Assembly: GCA_964572965.1 (NCBI GenBank)
Contig: CAZNHL010000025.1
Span: 1 to 49,515 of the forward strand
Length of the DNA: 49,515 nt
Source of the DNA: CAZNHL01 sp964572965
GTDB taxonomy: Bacteria > Bacteroidota > Bacteroidia > Cytophagales > UBA9547
Reading direction: 5' to 3'
Below the pieces are notes generated by a model, which searched no databases, was not told the origin of the DNA, and saw only the letters and a program-made list of their open reading frames with translations. Shown in pieces: positions 42,049 through 49,515 of the stretch (the stretch's first letter is position 1; every line of letters starts with the position of its first letter). Position numbers and translations under genes: made by a program.

Positions 42049-42660
42049 ATGAAAATATTCTGCGTAGGCCGCAATTACTCTGAACATGCCAAAGAACTTG
42101 GCAACTCAGTACCAACAGAACCAATTATTTTTATGAAGCCGGAAACGGCCATGCTTAGAAACAACTCCCCTTTCTATTACCCAAGCTTTTCAAAAGATAT
42201 TCATTTTGAGGGTGAAATTGTATTAAGAATTGGCAAAGAAGGCAAAAACATAGATCCAAAATTCGTTTCTAAATACATCGAATCTATCGGCCTGGGTATT
42301 GATTTCACAGCACGTGATTTGCAACTGAAACTGAAAGACAAAGGTCTTCCATGGGAAATTGCTAAAGGTTTCAATGGCTCAGCTCCTGTTTCAGAATTTA
42401 TTCCCGCCAGCGAATTTAAAGACCTGCAGAATATTACTTTCAGTCTCAAACAAAATGGTATTGTAAAACAGAATAGTTCATCGTCTGAAATGATCTTTGA
42501 TTTCGCGCAGATCATCGCATACATCAGTACTTACTTTACCTTCAAAAAAGGTGATCTGATTTTTACAGGAACCCCAAGCGGTGTTGGCCCTGTTCAAATT
42601 GGAGACAAACTGGAATTGTTTCTCGGCGAGAAAAAAATGCTGGAAACTGAAATCAAATAA
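42049..42660 (+). CDS. Fumarylacetoacetate-hydrolase-family enzyme
   Basis: A 203-residue protein: MKIFCVGRNYSEHAKELGNS, PIIFMKPETAML, IHFEGEIVLRIGKEG (metal-binding Glu), GIDFTARDLQLKLKDKGLPW, AKGFNGSAPVS and FTGTPSGVGPVQIGDKLEL. This is the short FAH form related to acylpyruvase/oxaloacetate decarboxylase (YcgM-like). The substrate is probably a small 2-oxo-acid. It is followed after 4 bases by the M23 peptidase gene. Confidence 0.88.
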   Translation: MKIFCVGRNYSEHAKELGNSVPTEPIIFMKPETAMLRNNSPFYYPSFSKDIHFEGEIVLRIGKEGKNIDPKFVSKYIESIGLGIDFTARDLQLKLKDKGLPWEIAKGFNGSAPVSEFIPASEFKDLQNITFSLKQNGIVKQNSSSSEMIFDFAQIIAYISTYFTFKKGDLIFTGTPSGVGPVQIGDKLELFLGEKKMLETEIK

Positions 42661-42664
42661 CCGG

Positions 42665-44594
42665 ATGCAGATTTATATCAAAACAACAATATTGTCTTTA
42701 TTTGTGGCCTTAATAGCCACATTTACGGCTTCCTCTCAAAATAGTCACCCAAAGGACTATTACATGTTCCCCATAAGGCCCGGCTCACAGGGTTTTCTTT
42801 CAGGTACAATGGGAGAATTGCGTTCAAACCATTTTCATGCAGGTATAGACATCAAAACATCCGGACGAAGTCTTCCTGTATATGCAGCGGCTGACGGGTA
42901 TGTATCGCGCGTTGTGGTGATGACAAAAGGTTATGGCACTCTTGTCACTTTAAAACACCCAAACGGACAATCTACACTCTACGCCCACCTGGAAAGATAT
43001 GAGCCCAAATTAGCGCAGTATGTTAAGCAAAAGCAAACATTGCAACAGTCATTCGAAATTGAACTGAATGATATTCCTCCTAATATGTTTAGCTACAACA
43101 AAGGAGATATTATCGNNNNNNNNNNATATTATCGCTTATTCAGGCAACTCCGGCTCTTCAGGTGGTCCGCATTTACATTTCGAGATCAGAGATGAAAAAA
43201 ACTGCTTCCTGAACCCACTCCTGTTTGGTTTTAGTGAAATTAAAGACAATGTAGCACCAGATATTATGAAAGTGGCTATGCGCACCTTCGGCCCCAACAG
43301 CCGTGTCAACGGTGAATTCGGGCGCGTTGAGTTCAAACTAAAAAAAGTGAGCCCCAATAATTACATAGTGAACATGCCTGTTTATATACGTGGCACGGTA
43401 GGATTGGAAATAGTATCCTATGACTTTATGAATGGACCAAGAAACTTTCAGGGAATCAATACAATAGACCTGACACAAGATGGCATAAACATCTTCAATT
43501 ACAGTCTTGAACGCCTTTCCCGTGACGAAAGTATCAATATCAACGCTCATATTGATTATGAACTGGCACAACGACAGAATACTTATTTTCAGAAATGTTA
43601 CGTGGCTGACGGTAACTTCATGAATGCTTATCAAAGTATAAACCGGGGGAAAATAATTATCAGCGACTCCAATGCACATCAACTGAAAGTACAGGTAGCA
43701 GACGCTTATAACAACGTTTGCACACTTACCATCAATTTCACTGGCGGTTTGCCTCTAGAAGCTATCAATAGCTTTAATTATACCAAGAAACCAAAGGCGG
43801 CATTCGAATACAAAGTTTTTGACAACACTTTAAAGATTGTTTACAGAGGAAAAGACAAGGCCAGTAATACCACTGCCACGCTCAAGGCCGAAGGGAAAGA
43901 ATTTGAGCTTCCTTGTTCTTATTACAGAAATAATGAAGCTGTATATCTTTGGGATTTAAACCAGGGTATTCCGGACTCTTTATTACTATGTGACATCAAA
44001 AAGTCATTTACCGGACTGGATTACATGGTTTTACCCAATACCGTACAAACAATTAAAACACCCGATATTGATGTTCACTTTCCGAAAGCATCATTATTTG
44101 ATACGCTGTACCTTAAAATAGGTAAAAACAAAAATATGTGGGATGTGCACGACTTCTCTGTGCCGTTTGCCTCTGAAGTGTTTATCACCCTTAAAAACAT
44201 TCCCCCTGTCAATGACCCGGATAGAACTTCGGTTTACTCAAAGTCTGGCTCTGCGCTTCGCTATGCGGGCGGTATCTGGCATGGTAATGACATTGATTTC
44301 AGAAGTAAATATCCGGGGCATTTTGTTGTAGCTACGGATTCAAAAGCACCTGTTATTAAACCGGTTCGCAAAAAAAGAGATCGCGTAGAGTTCATCATCA
44401 GTGACTATCCGGCCGGCATACAGGATTTTGACTGCTATATTAATGGCCAATGGACTTTGATGTACTACGATCACAAACGTTCAAAAATATGGTCTGAGAA
44501 ATTAGACAAAACAATTCCCTTTACCGGCGAGTTAGTATTAAAAGTCACAGATAATGCAGGTAATGTGGCTACCTATAAGACGTTTATCAAATAG
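42665..44594 (+). CDS. Secreted M23 (LytM-like) zinc metallopeptidase with C-terminal beta domains
   Basis: One gene split only by the N gap at 43116-43125. The flanks share ATATTATCG, and merging on it gives KGDIIAYSGNSGSSGGPHLH in frame, 636 residues in all. A signal peptide (ending TASSQNS) leads to the peptidase domain (about 30-180): ELRSNHFHAGIDIKTSGR (metal His and Asp), LYAHLERY and GPHLHFEIRD (HxH). All ligands are present, so cell-wall endopeptidase activity is expected. The remaining ~450 residues form several beta domains of unknown role. The start at 42665 is preferred because upstream residues overlap the FAH gene. Confidence 0.9.
43116..43125. other. 10-N gap inside the M23 peptidase gene
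   Basis: The left flank ends ATATTATCG and the right flank begins ATATTATCG, a 9-base overlap. The gap is an unmerged overlap. As written it adds 19 bases and so creates a false frameshift. Confidence 0.9.
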
Positions 44595-44751
44595 AGCGAT
44601 TAGGAATTAGCGAATAGTCATTAATTCGTTTGTTCTAACCCTACTTTTGACAACCTGTAAGGTTAAAACCAATATATCTTTGGGTTTGAAACACCCTTTA
44701 AAACTTACAGGTTTTACCAAGTGAACTTTATTCATTTAAACTAATTAAAAA

Positions 44752-45201
44752 ATGAAATTAAAAATTGGTGATAAAGCTCCTGCATTTACAAGTCAGGACC
44801 AGAATGGCAAAGAAGTTAAATTGAGTGACTTTTCGGGTAAAAAAATAGTTTTATATTTTTACCCAAAAGATAATACACCGGGCTGTACAACACAGGCTTG
44901 CGACCTTCGCGACAATATTGACCACCTGAAAGCTGCCGGGTATGTAGTACTGGGTGTAAGTATTGATGACGTGAAGTCACACAAGAAATTTGCAGAAAAG
45001 TTTAACCTGCCGTTTACATTGGTCGCAGACAGTGACCATCAATTAGTAGAGGCTTATGGCGTTTGGGTTGAGAAATCCATGTATGGGAAAACTTACATGG
45101 GAACAGCCAGAACAACATTTATTATAGACGAGAAAGGCATAATTACCGATATTATCGAAAAAGTAAAAACCAAAGAACACAGCAAACAAATACTGGGTTA
45201 A
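44752..45201 (+). CDS. bcp: Thiol peroxidase of the Bcp/PrxQ family
   Basis: A 149-residue peroxiredoxin: KIGDKAPAFTSQDQNGKEV, LYFYPKDNTPGCTTQACDLR (peroxidatic Cys in PGCT, resolving Cys five residues on in QACDLRD), and RTTFIIDEKGIITDIIEKVK. It reduces H2O2 and lipid hydroperoxides with thioredoxin. Upstream (44652-44716) lie two copies of an AACCTGTAAGGTT-like palindrome and a possible -7 box TATCTTTG (44675-44682). Confidence 0.95.
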   Translation: MKLKIGDKAPAFTSQDQNGKEVKLSDFSGKKIVLYFYPKDNTPGCTTQACDLRDNIDHLKAAGYVVLGVSIDDVKSHKKFAEKFNLPFTLVADSDHQLVEAYGVWVEKSMYGKTYMGTARTTFIIDEKGIITDIIEKVKTKEHSKQILG

Positions 45202-45258
45202 ATCATGGATTAAATTACAGGTGGATTTCCGAATTATCGCTATTCGGGAATCCGTTTT

Positions 45259-46035
45259 CTATTCAGGAGTATACATACCAAAAGTACCGTCGTCATAAAA
45301 TATTACGATTTTCTGAATCTGTTTACCTTTTCCACCTGCCAATGCTTTAGCTAATACAACATCAGAAGGAAGCGGCTGACTTTGTGGCTGAACCGGTGGC
45401 ATTTCTACTTTTTCAAAAACAGTTTTCTTTTCGGTTTCAACAGCTTTATCTATATTTTCTACATTTGTAAACTCTTCGGGAGAAAAATACTCAGATCGTT
45501 TACTTTCGTAAACAATAGGCTTCACTTCCTCTTCCGGTTTTGGTAATTTTAGTACAGGATCAGCAAATAAAGGATTTACTTTGGGTTCTTCTGCCACATG
45601 AACTGTAGCTTCAGCAACAATAACCTTTTTCTCTTCTGACGGGCGAGGGATATCGTCTTCTATTTCTTCCCCGATAGAACCAAAAGCTTTACGCATCAGC
45701 TCATATTGAGCCTTTTGTTCCGGATCTTCTTCCGGTTTTGGCACTTTCTTCGTTTTTTTGGCCTTTTCCTTCTCCTTGGAAGGATCTTTAGGCTCTTCGT
45801 CTGCAAATAAACCTAGTTGAAACATGTCTCCATTGCCAGTTACTAACCATTCAGGATTTAATTGAGGAAATGCCATCAACGTCTTTTGAAGCATTTCAAG
45901 ACTAGGCTTATTACGCCCCGACAGAATATGAGATATAGAAGAACGCTGCACACCAATACTTTCAGCATACGCCGAAGGACTGAGTGCCTGACTCTCCATG
46001 AAATCCTTTATCCTATCTGTTACATTTGTAATCAT
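45259..46035 (-). CDS. XRE-family regulator with a long proline/glutamate-rich tail
   Basis: A 258-residue protein. The Cro/C1-type HTH (1-70) has IKDFMESQALSPSAYAESIG, then VQRSSISHILSGRNKPSLEM and NPEWLVTGNGDMF. A low-complexity acidic/lysine/proline region follows (about 78-225), and then a short conserved end (KIQKIVIFYDDGTFGMYTPE). This two-end architecture is conserved in Bacteroidota, and the function is unknown. On the minus strand TATTTTTG (46043-46050) is a perfect -7 box ending only 8 bases from the ATG, so the mRNA may be almost leaderless. TTTTTGTTTA repeats in the upstream region are candidate operators. Confidence 0.8.
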   Translation of the reverse strand: MITNVTDRIKDFMESQALSPSAYAESIGVQRSSISHILSGRNKPSLEMLQKTLMAFPQLNPEWLVTGNGDMFQLGLFADEEPKDPSKEKEKAKKTKKVPKPEEDPEQKAQYELMRKAFGSIGEEIEDDIPRPSEEKKVIVAEATVHVAEEPKVNPLFADPVLKLPKPEEEVKPIVYESKRSEYFSPEEFTNVENIDKAVETEKKTVFEKVEMPPVQPQSQPLPSDVVLAKALAGGKGKQIQKIVIFYDDGTFGMYTPE

Positions 46036-46037
46036 CC

Positions 46038-46228
46038 GTAAACAAAAATAAGATAATTTACATTTATAAACAAAAAAAGTATGCTATAGTTTACAAGTGT
46101 GTACGTGTTATAGTATAAACAAAAAATCAATTGATTATCTAATGAAATATGACTTAAAAATCTATAAATAGCTTCCTGTAATTTTAAAATTTTCCAATTC
46201 TACAATTGACATTTGTAAACAAAAATAA
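46038..46228. repeat. Four TAAACAAAAA repeats in the XRE/cysE divergent region
   Basis: GTAAACAAAAATAA occurs identically at 46038-46051 and 46215-46228. Related TATAAACAAAAAA motifs lie at about 46065-46078 and 46113-46126. The motif's reverse strand includes the XRE gene's -7 box. Repeated direct copies in a divergent promoter suggest an operator for a DNA-binding protein, most simply the XRE regulator. Confidence 0.55.
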
Positions 46229-46284
46229 ATACATGTTGTCACTTAATTTCAGATAGAATCCGCAATGTTTAAATAGAAAGGCTT

Positions 46285-46292
46285 TATATTTG
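46285..46292 (+). promoter_or_regulatory. -7 box of the cysE promoter
   Basis: TATATTTG matches TAnnTTTG and is 12 bases before the ATG at 46305. A good -33 TTG is not evident. The short distance implies a very short leader. Confidence 0.5.
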
Positions 46293-46304
46293 CGGTAAGG
46301 ACAA

Positions 46305-47114
46305 ATGACCATGGATAAAGTTTTCTTAGAAAAGATTTTTGTTAAGCATAGAAATACGGATAACTTCCCTCCGACTTCACAGGTTTCCAAGGTGATTACC
46401 AAGATATTACTGGCAATGTTCCCGGAACAAACCAAGAAACATTACGAATCTGTTGAGGATATTGAACATCTGTTCACCAAACATGAGGATGAACTCAGCC
46501 TTATTTTGGCATCAATGCAAAAACACCTTCGTGAAGATGCACGCACCATTGCGTCAAAGTTCATGAAAGAATTGCCTGCTACTTATGAATTACTGCTTAC
46601 TGATATACATGCAATCCTGACGGGCGACCCGGCAGCAAAAAGTGAATATGAAGTAATCCGTACATATCCTGGATTTTATGCCATTTCATTTTACAGACTG
46701 GCAAGTATCCTGCACAAACTGAATGTACCACTGATCCCAAGAATGCTGACTGAATTTGCACATTCTAAAACAGGAATTGATATTCACCCCGGAGCAACCA
46801 TCGGTTCACATTTCTATATAGATCACGGAACTGGGGTAACCATCGGAGAAACTGCACATATTGGAAAGAATGTAAAAATGTATCAGGGAATTACCCTTGG
46901 CGCATTAAGTGTGAGTAAAGACATGGCCTCAACCAAACGCCACCCGACCATTGAGGATAATGTAGTAATCTATTCCGGTGCTACAATTTTGGGCGGTGAA
47001 ACAATCATCGGACATGATAGTATTGTCGGAGGCAATGTATGGCTGACCAGCAGCGTACCTCCATATTCTAAAATATATCATCAGAGTCAGAATAAGCATA
47101 TTTTACCCGAATAA
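46305..47114 (+). CDS. cysE: Serine O-acetyltransferase
   Basis: A 269-residue protein of the EpsC/CysE long form. The helical N-terminal domain (about 1-130) includes EYEVIRTYPGFYAISFYRLA. The hexapeptide beta helix (about 145-250) has GIDIHPGATIGSHFYIDHGT, VTIGETAHIGKNVKMYQGIT and RHPTIEDNVVIYSGATILGG. It makes O-acetylserine from serine and acetyl-CoA, the substrate of the cysteine synthase that follows. The start may be the first or the third codon (both ATG). A hairpin of 24-base arms lies between it and cysM. Confidence 0.95.
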   Translation: MTMDKVFLEKIFVKHRNTDNFPPTSQVSKVITKILLAMFPEQTKKHYESVEDIEHLFTKHEDELSLILASMQKHLREDARTIASKFMKELPATYELLLTDIHAILTGDPAAKSEYEVIRTYPGFYAISFYRLASILHKLNVPLIPRMLTEFAHSKTGIDIHPGATIGSHFYIDHGTGVTIGETAHIGKNVKMYQGITLGALSVSKDMASTKRHPTIEDNVVIYSGATILGGETIIGHDSIVGGNVWLTSSVPPYSKIYHQSQNKHILPE

Positions 47115-47124
47115 TTTAGTAATG

Positions 47125-47177
47125 AGTCTTGAGTAGTGAGTCATGAGAACCAATCTCACGACTCACTACTCAAGACT
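47125..47177. repeat. 24-base inverted repeat between cysE and cysM
   Basis: Arms 47125-47148 and 47154-47177 are reverse complements with one mismatch, separated by 5 bases. They are built of AGT/GAGT units (AGTCTTGAGTAGTGAGTC). No T tract follows, so it may be an mRNA-stabilising or processing hairpin within the cysE-cysM transcript, or a dispersed repeat. Confidence 0.8.
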
Positions 47178-47191
47178 AAAGACTCAACAAA

Positions 47192-48076
47192 ATGGCAAAA
47201 CTTTTAGATTTTGTAGGAAATACCCCGCTTGTAGAGATCACCCGCTTGCATGACAATCCAAACGTAAAGATTTTCTGTAAACTGGAAGGCCACAATCCGG
47301 GAGGAAGTGTGAAAGACCGTGCTGCCTATGGCATGATCAAAGGTGCATTGGAAAGAGGTGAATTGAAGCCTGGCATGAAACTAATCGAAGCAACCAGTGG
47401 TAACACAGGAATTGCACTCGCCATGATTGCCCGTTTGTTCAATATTGAAATAGAACTGGTTATGCCGGAAAACTCTACACGTGAGCGAGTGCTCACAATG
47501 GAAGCTTTCGGGGCAAAAGTAACCCTTACTCCTGCCGCCGGTTCTATGGAAGCAGCTATTGACTATGCGCACGAGCAGGTTGCCAAAGGCGGTTTCCTGA
47601 TGTTGAATCAGTTTGCAAATCAGGACAATTACCTTTCGCATTACAAAACCACAGGGCCAGAAATATGGAGAGATACAGAAGGCAAAATCACGCATTTCGT
47701 TTCTTCTATGGGCACAACAGGGACTATTATGGGTAATTCACTTTTCTTCAAAGAGAAAAACCCTAATATACAGATCGTAGGCTGCCAGCCGACTAACGGA
47801 GCTAAAATACCGGGAATACGCCGCTGGCCAACAGAATACCTACCAAAAATCTATGATGCTTCACGTGTTGACAGGATCATGGATATTTCACAGGAAGAAG
47901 CTACAGCTATGACACGTAAACTTGCCAAAGTAGAAGGCATTTTCGGTGGCATGAGCTCAGGAGGTGCCGTTTCTGCTGCTGTCAGGCTTGCAAAAGAACT
48001 GAAAGAAGGAGTTATTGTCTGCATAATTTGTGATCGTGGAGATCGTTATTTATCTTCCGACTTATTTGGAGCCTAA
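47192..48076 (+). CDS. cysM: Cysteine synthase B
   Basis: A 294-residue PLP enzyme: LLDFVGNTPLVEITRL, CKLEGHNPGGSVKDRAAYGM (PLP Lys in GGSVKDR), LIEATSGNTGIALAMIARLF, VSSMGTTGTIMGNS and GIFGGMSSGGAVSAA. The ending CDRGDRYLSS is typical of the CysM subgroup. It forms cysteine from O-acetylserine and sulfide (or thiosulfate). It follows cysE by 77 bases and is probably co-transcribed through the hairpin between them. Confidence 0.95.
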   Translation: MAKLLDFVGNTPLVEITRLHDNPNVKIFCKLEGHNPGGSVKDRAAYGMIKGALERGELKPGMKLIEATSGNTGIALAMIARLFNIEIELVMPENSTRERVLTMEAFGAKVTLTPAAGSMEAAIDYAHEQVAKGGFLMLNQFANQDNYLSHYKTTGPEIWRDTEGKITHFVSSMGTTGTIMGNSLFFKEKNPNIQIVGCQPTNGAKIPGIRRWPTEYLPKIYDASRVDRIMDISQEEATAMTRKLAKVEGIFGGMSSGGAVSAAVRLAKELKEGVIVCIICDRGDRYLSSDLFGA

Positions 48077-48102
48077 TTTTTAAATCAAACAAATACATTT
48101 CA

Positions 48103-48828
48103 ATGAAAAAGGTATTATTAATGGCAGGTATTGCTGCACTTTCAGTGAGTACGTCATTTGCCCAGCAGAAAACAACAACAAAGACTGCATCAAAAACTAC
48201 AACACAAACAAAAAAGATGGAATACACACCAAAAACTAACGCTGAAAAAGTTAGCTATAGCTTAGGCGTTAGCATTGCAACAAACCTTCAAAGCCAGGGT
48301 TTCGATTCTCTTGACACAAAAGCACTTACTCACGGTTTTGATGACGTTTTGAAGAAAAACGGTCTTCAGATTTCTGAGGAGCAGGCAAACACCATCATTC
48401 AGGAGTACATGATGCGTGCAAAAACTGCAAAAGCTAGCACAAACGTTGAAGCAGGCAAAAAATTCTTAGAAGAAAACGCTAAGAAAGCTGGCGTTGTTAC
48501 ATTGCCTAGCGGTTTGCAATATCAGGTAATTACTGAAGGAACAGGCCCAATCCCTGCTGCTACAGACAAAGTAACTACACACTACCATGGTACATTGATT
48601 GATGGTACAGTATTTGACAGCTCATATGAGCGTGGACAACCGGCTTCATTCCCGGTAAACGGCGTTATCCAGGGCTGGCAGGAAGCTTTACAACTGATGA
48701 AAGTTGGTTCAAAGTGGAAATTGTTCGTTCCTGCTAACCTTGCTTATGGCGAAAGAGGCGCTGGTGGTACAATCGGGCCAAACAGCACATTGGTGTTCGA
48801 CGTTGAATTGATCTCAATCGACAAGTAG
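48103..48828 (+). CDS. FKBP-type peptidyl-prolyl isomerase (Mip-like), secreted
   Basis: A 241-residue protein. Residues 1-20 form a signal peptide (ALSVSTSFAQQ). The N-terminal dimerisation helices (about 40-130; KVSYSLGVSIATNLQSQGFD, EEQANTIIQEYMMRAKTAKA) are followed by the FKBP domain (about 135-241; TLPSGLQYQVITEGTGPIPA, VTTHYHGTLIDGTVFDSSYE, IQGWQEALQLMKVGSKWKLF, YGERGAGGTIGPNSTLVFDV). It isomerises prolyl bonds of periplasmic or outer-membrane proteins. All core residues are present. Confidence 0.95.
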   Translation: MKKVLLMAGIAALSVSTSFAQQKTTTKTASKTTTQTKKMEYTPKTNAEKVSYSLGVSIATNLQSQGFDSLDTKALTHGFDDVLKKNGLQISEEQANTIIQEYMMRAKTAKASTNVEAGKKFLEENAKKAGVVTLPSGLQYQVITEGTGPIPAATDKVTTHYHGTLIDGTVFDSSYERGQPASFPVNGVIQGWQEALQLMKVGSKWKLFVPANLAYGERGAGGTIGPNSTLVFDVELISIDK

Positions 48829-48850
48829 TCGTCTGATAATAAATAATAAG

Positions 48851-48887
48851 AAAGTCCCCTGTAGAGATTCTGCTGGGGACTTTTTTT
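48851..48887 (+). terminator. Terminator after the FKBP gene
   Basis: AAAGTCCCC (48851-48859) pairs with GGGGACTTT (48875-48883), followed by a T run. Confidence 0.9.
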
Positions 48888-48992
48888 ATTACCCATATCT
48901 CTGTTAGCCAAACATTTATTGATTTGAATAATAAAAGGCACTTTACATAGACTTGTGCTTATTAAAGGTTACCTTATCATAAATAAGAAACC

Positions 48993-49112
48993 ATGTCGAA
49001 AGAAAAATCTCCGCAAAAGTCAGATAAGAAAAAAGCTGAAAAAACGCCAAAAGAAAAGAAAGCTAAAAAAAAGCTAAAAAAGGAAAACCAGAATAAGAAG
49101 TACAGCGAATAA
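48993..49112 (+). CDS. Tiny lysine-rich protein, 39 residues
   Basis: A frame from ATG 48993 to TAA 49110-49112 encodes MSKEKSPQKSDKKKAEKTPK, then a run of KEK/KAKKK and the end KENQNKKYSE. Short, very basic, Lys/Ala/Glu-rich proteins of this type are common in Bacteroidota. Possible roles are nucleic-acid or ribosome binding; none is proven. It has a good terminator 29 bases downstream. Confidence 0.65.
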   Translation: MSKEKSPQKSDKKKAEKTPKEKKAKKKLKKENQNKKYSE

Positions 49113-49140
49113 ACCGCCGATGCGGTATCCTTAAAATATA

Positions 49141-49178
49141 AAAAAGCCTTCCATATTTTAATATGAGAGGCTTTTTGT
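49141..49178 (+). terminator. Terminator after the lysine-rich gene
   Basis: AAAAAGCCT pairs with AGGCTTTTT, with an inner CATATT / AATATG stem, followed by more T. Confidence 0.85.
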
Positions 49179-49185
49179 TTTATAA

Positions 49186-49515
49186 CTATTCGGTGGTATC
49201 GGATTTTCCGACCTGACACGTGATTGTAGAGTCCCTCATCGCTACACCGATCGTCAAGGTCTATGACCGTTGACGACGCTCCTTCAATTCTAGTCCTCGT
49301 TTGCCGCGAGAATCGTATTTGGACTACGCTCAGACACCATTCCCTGGTCATATTTGGGAACACGGGTTGAAACCCGTGTCTAGGGAGAATACCCATGTAT
49401 CAATTACGCCTTACAGCTACTGACGAAGCCACTCTGCCCGCTCTCAGAGCGGGATCCGCAACGCTGGGAGGTGGAAACGCACGCCCTACCCTAACGCCAT
49501 CTTCACCAACTCCAC
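49186..49515. other. Compositionally foreign end of the window with three hairpins
   Basis: GC content rises clearly above the neighbouring sequence and no gene is recognised. Three compact stems lie in about 95 bases: ACACGGGTT / AACCCGTGT (49360-49368, 49371-49379), GGG / CCC (49383-49385, 49392-49394), and CCCGCTC / GAGCGGG (49437-49443, 49447-49453). Short frames exist from ATG 49263 (35 codons, TGA at 49368) and from ATG 49395, directly after the second stem and open to the end (MYQLRLTATDEATLPALRAG). It may be a chimeric join, foreign DNA or a structured RNA. Confidence 0.5.

Noticed and set aside
48977..49396. 139-codon minus-strand frame over the lysine-rich gene and the foreign end
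   Set aside because: Its Phe/Ser-rich half is the antisense of lysine codons, so it is a shadow.
1..49515. tRNA and rRNA genes
   Set aside because: I looked for T-loop (GTTCGAATC-like) and conserved rRNA text and saw none; a covariance-model scan would settle it.

Overview
The window comes from a Bacteroidota chromosome of low GC content. The main evidence is a fused lpxC/fabZ gene, a PorX-type response regulator with a PglZ domain, a BatD-like protein, several SPII lipoproteins, promoters with the Bacteroidota -7 box TAnnTTTG, and the absence of Shine-Dalgarno sites. The gene set fits a Cytophagales/Sphingobacteriales-like bacterium, but I cannot name a genus. The scaffold holds four 10-N gaps. 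Three of them lie inside genes whose flanks join almost perfectly, so they are placeholders and not missing sequence.

Layout. Positions 1-3.3 kb: a tyrosine-recombinase remnant, an AT-rich alpha/beta hydrolase bounded by inverted GTTATGT boxes (integron-cassette-like), an Arr rifamycin ADP-ribosyltransferase, a Crp/Fnr regulator and a lipoprotein. Positions 3.5-12 kb are accessory DNA. A compact module comes first (small HTH-like protein, secreted SNase, conserved unknown protein, DUF5675 protein, two small membrane proteins), then a trypsin-like protease and unknown genes. A GC-richer non-coding patch with a large palindrome follows, then a decayed type II restriction-methylase, a DUF1016 nuclease, and fragments of DnaC-like, Coq4-like and DUF1254 genes.

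Positions 12-18.9 kb return to core genes: VOC protein, aroC, batD-like, and an AraC / aldehyde dehydrogenase / DUF779 trio. Positions 18.9-26.2 kb hold a lipoprotein and a four-gene set: PKD outer-membrane barrel, TPR-CHAT protease, ECF sigma factor, TPR anti-sigma-like membrane protein. I regard this set as the best candidate for an uncharacterised system, possibly an envelope stress-sensing protease pathway.

Positions 26.3-34.8 kb: queG, a GT-C-type membrane protein, metF, yceI-like, and porX-tsaE-ald. Positions 35.1-42 kb: HD hydrolase, lpxD, lpxC/fabZ, lpxA, ABC ATPase, a small membrane protein with a fatty-acid hydroxylase, and efp. Positions 42-49.1 kb: FAH-family enzyme, M23 peptidase, bcp, XRE regulator, cysE, cysM, FKBP-type isomerase and a tiny lysine-rich protein.

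The last ~320 bases differ in composition, carry three close hairpins and no recognisable gene, and may be a chimeric join or foreign sequence.
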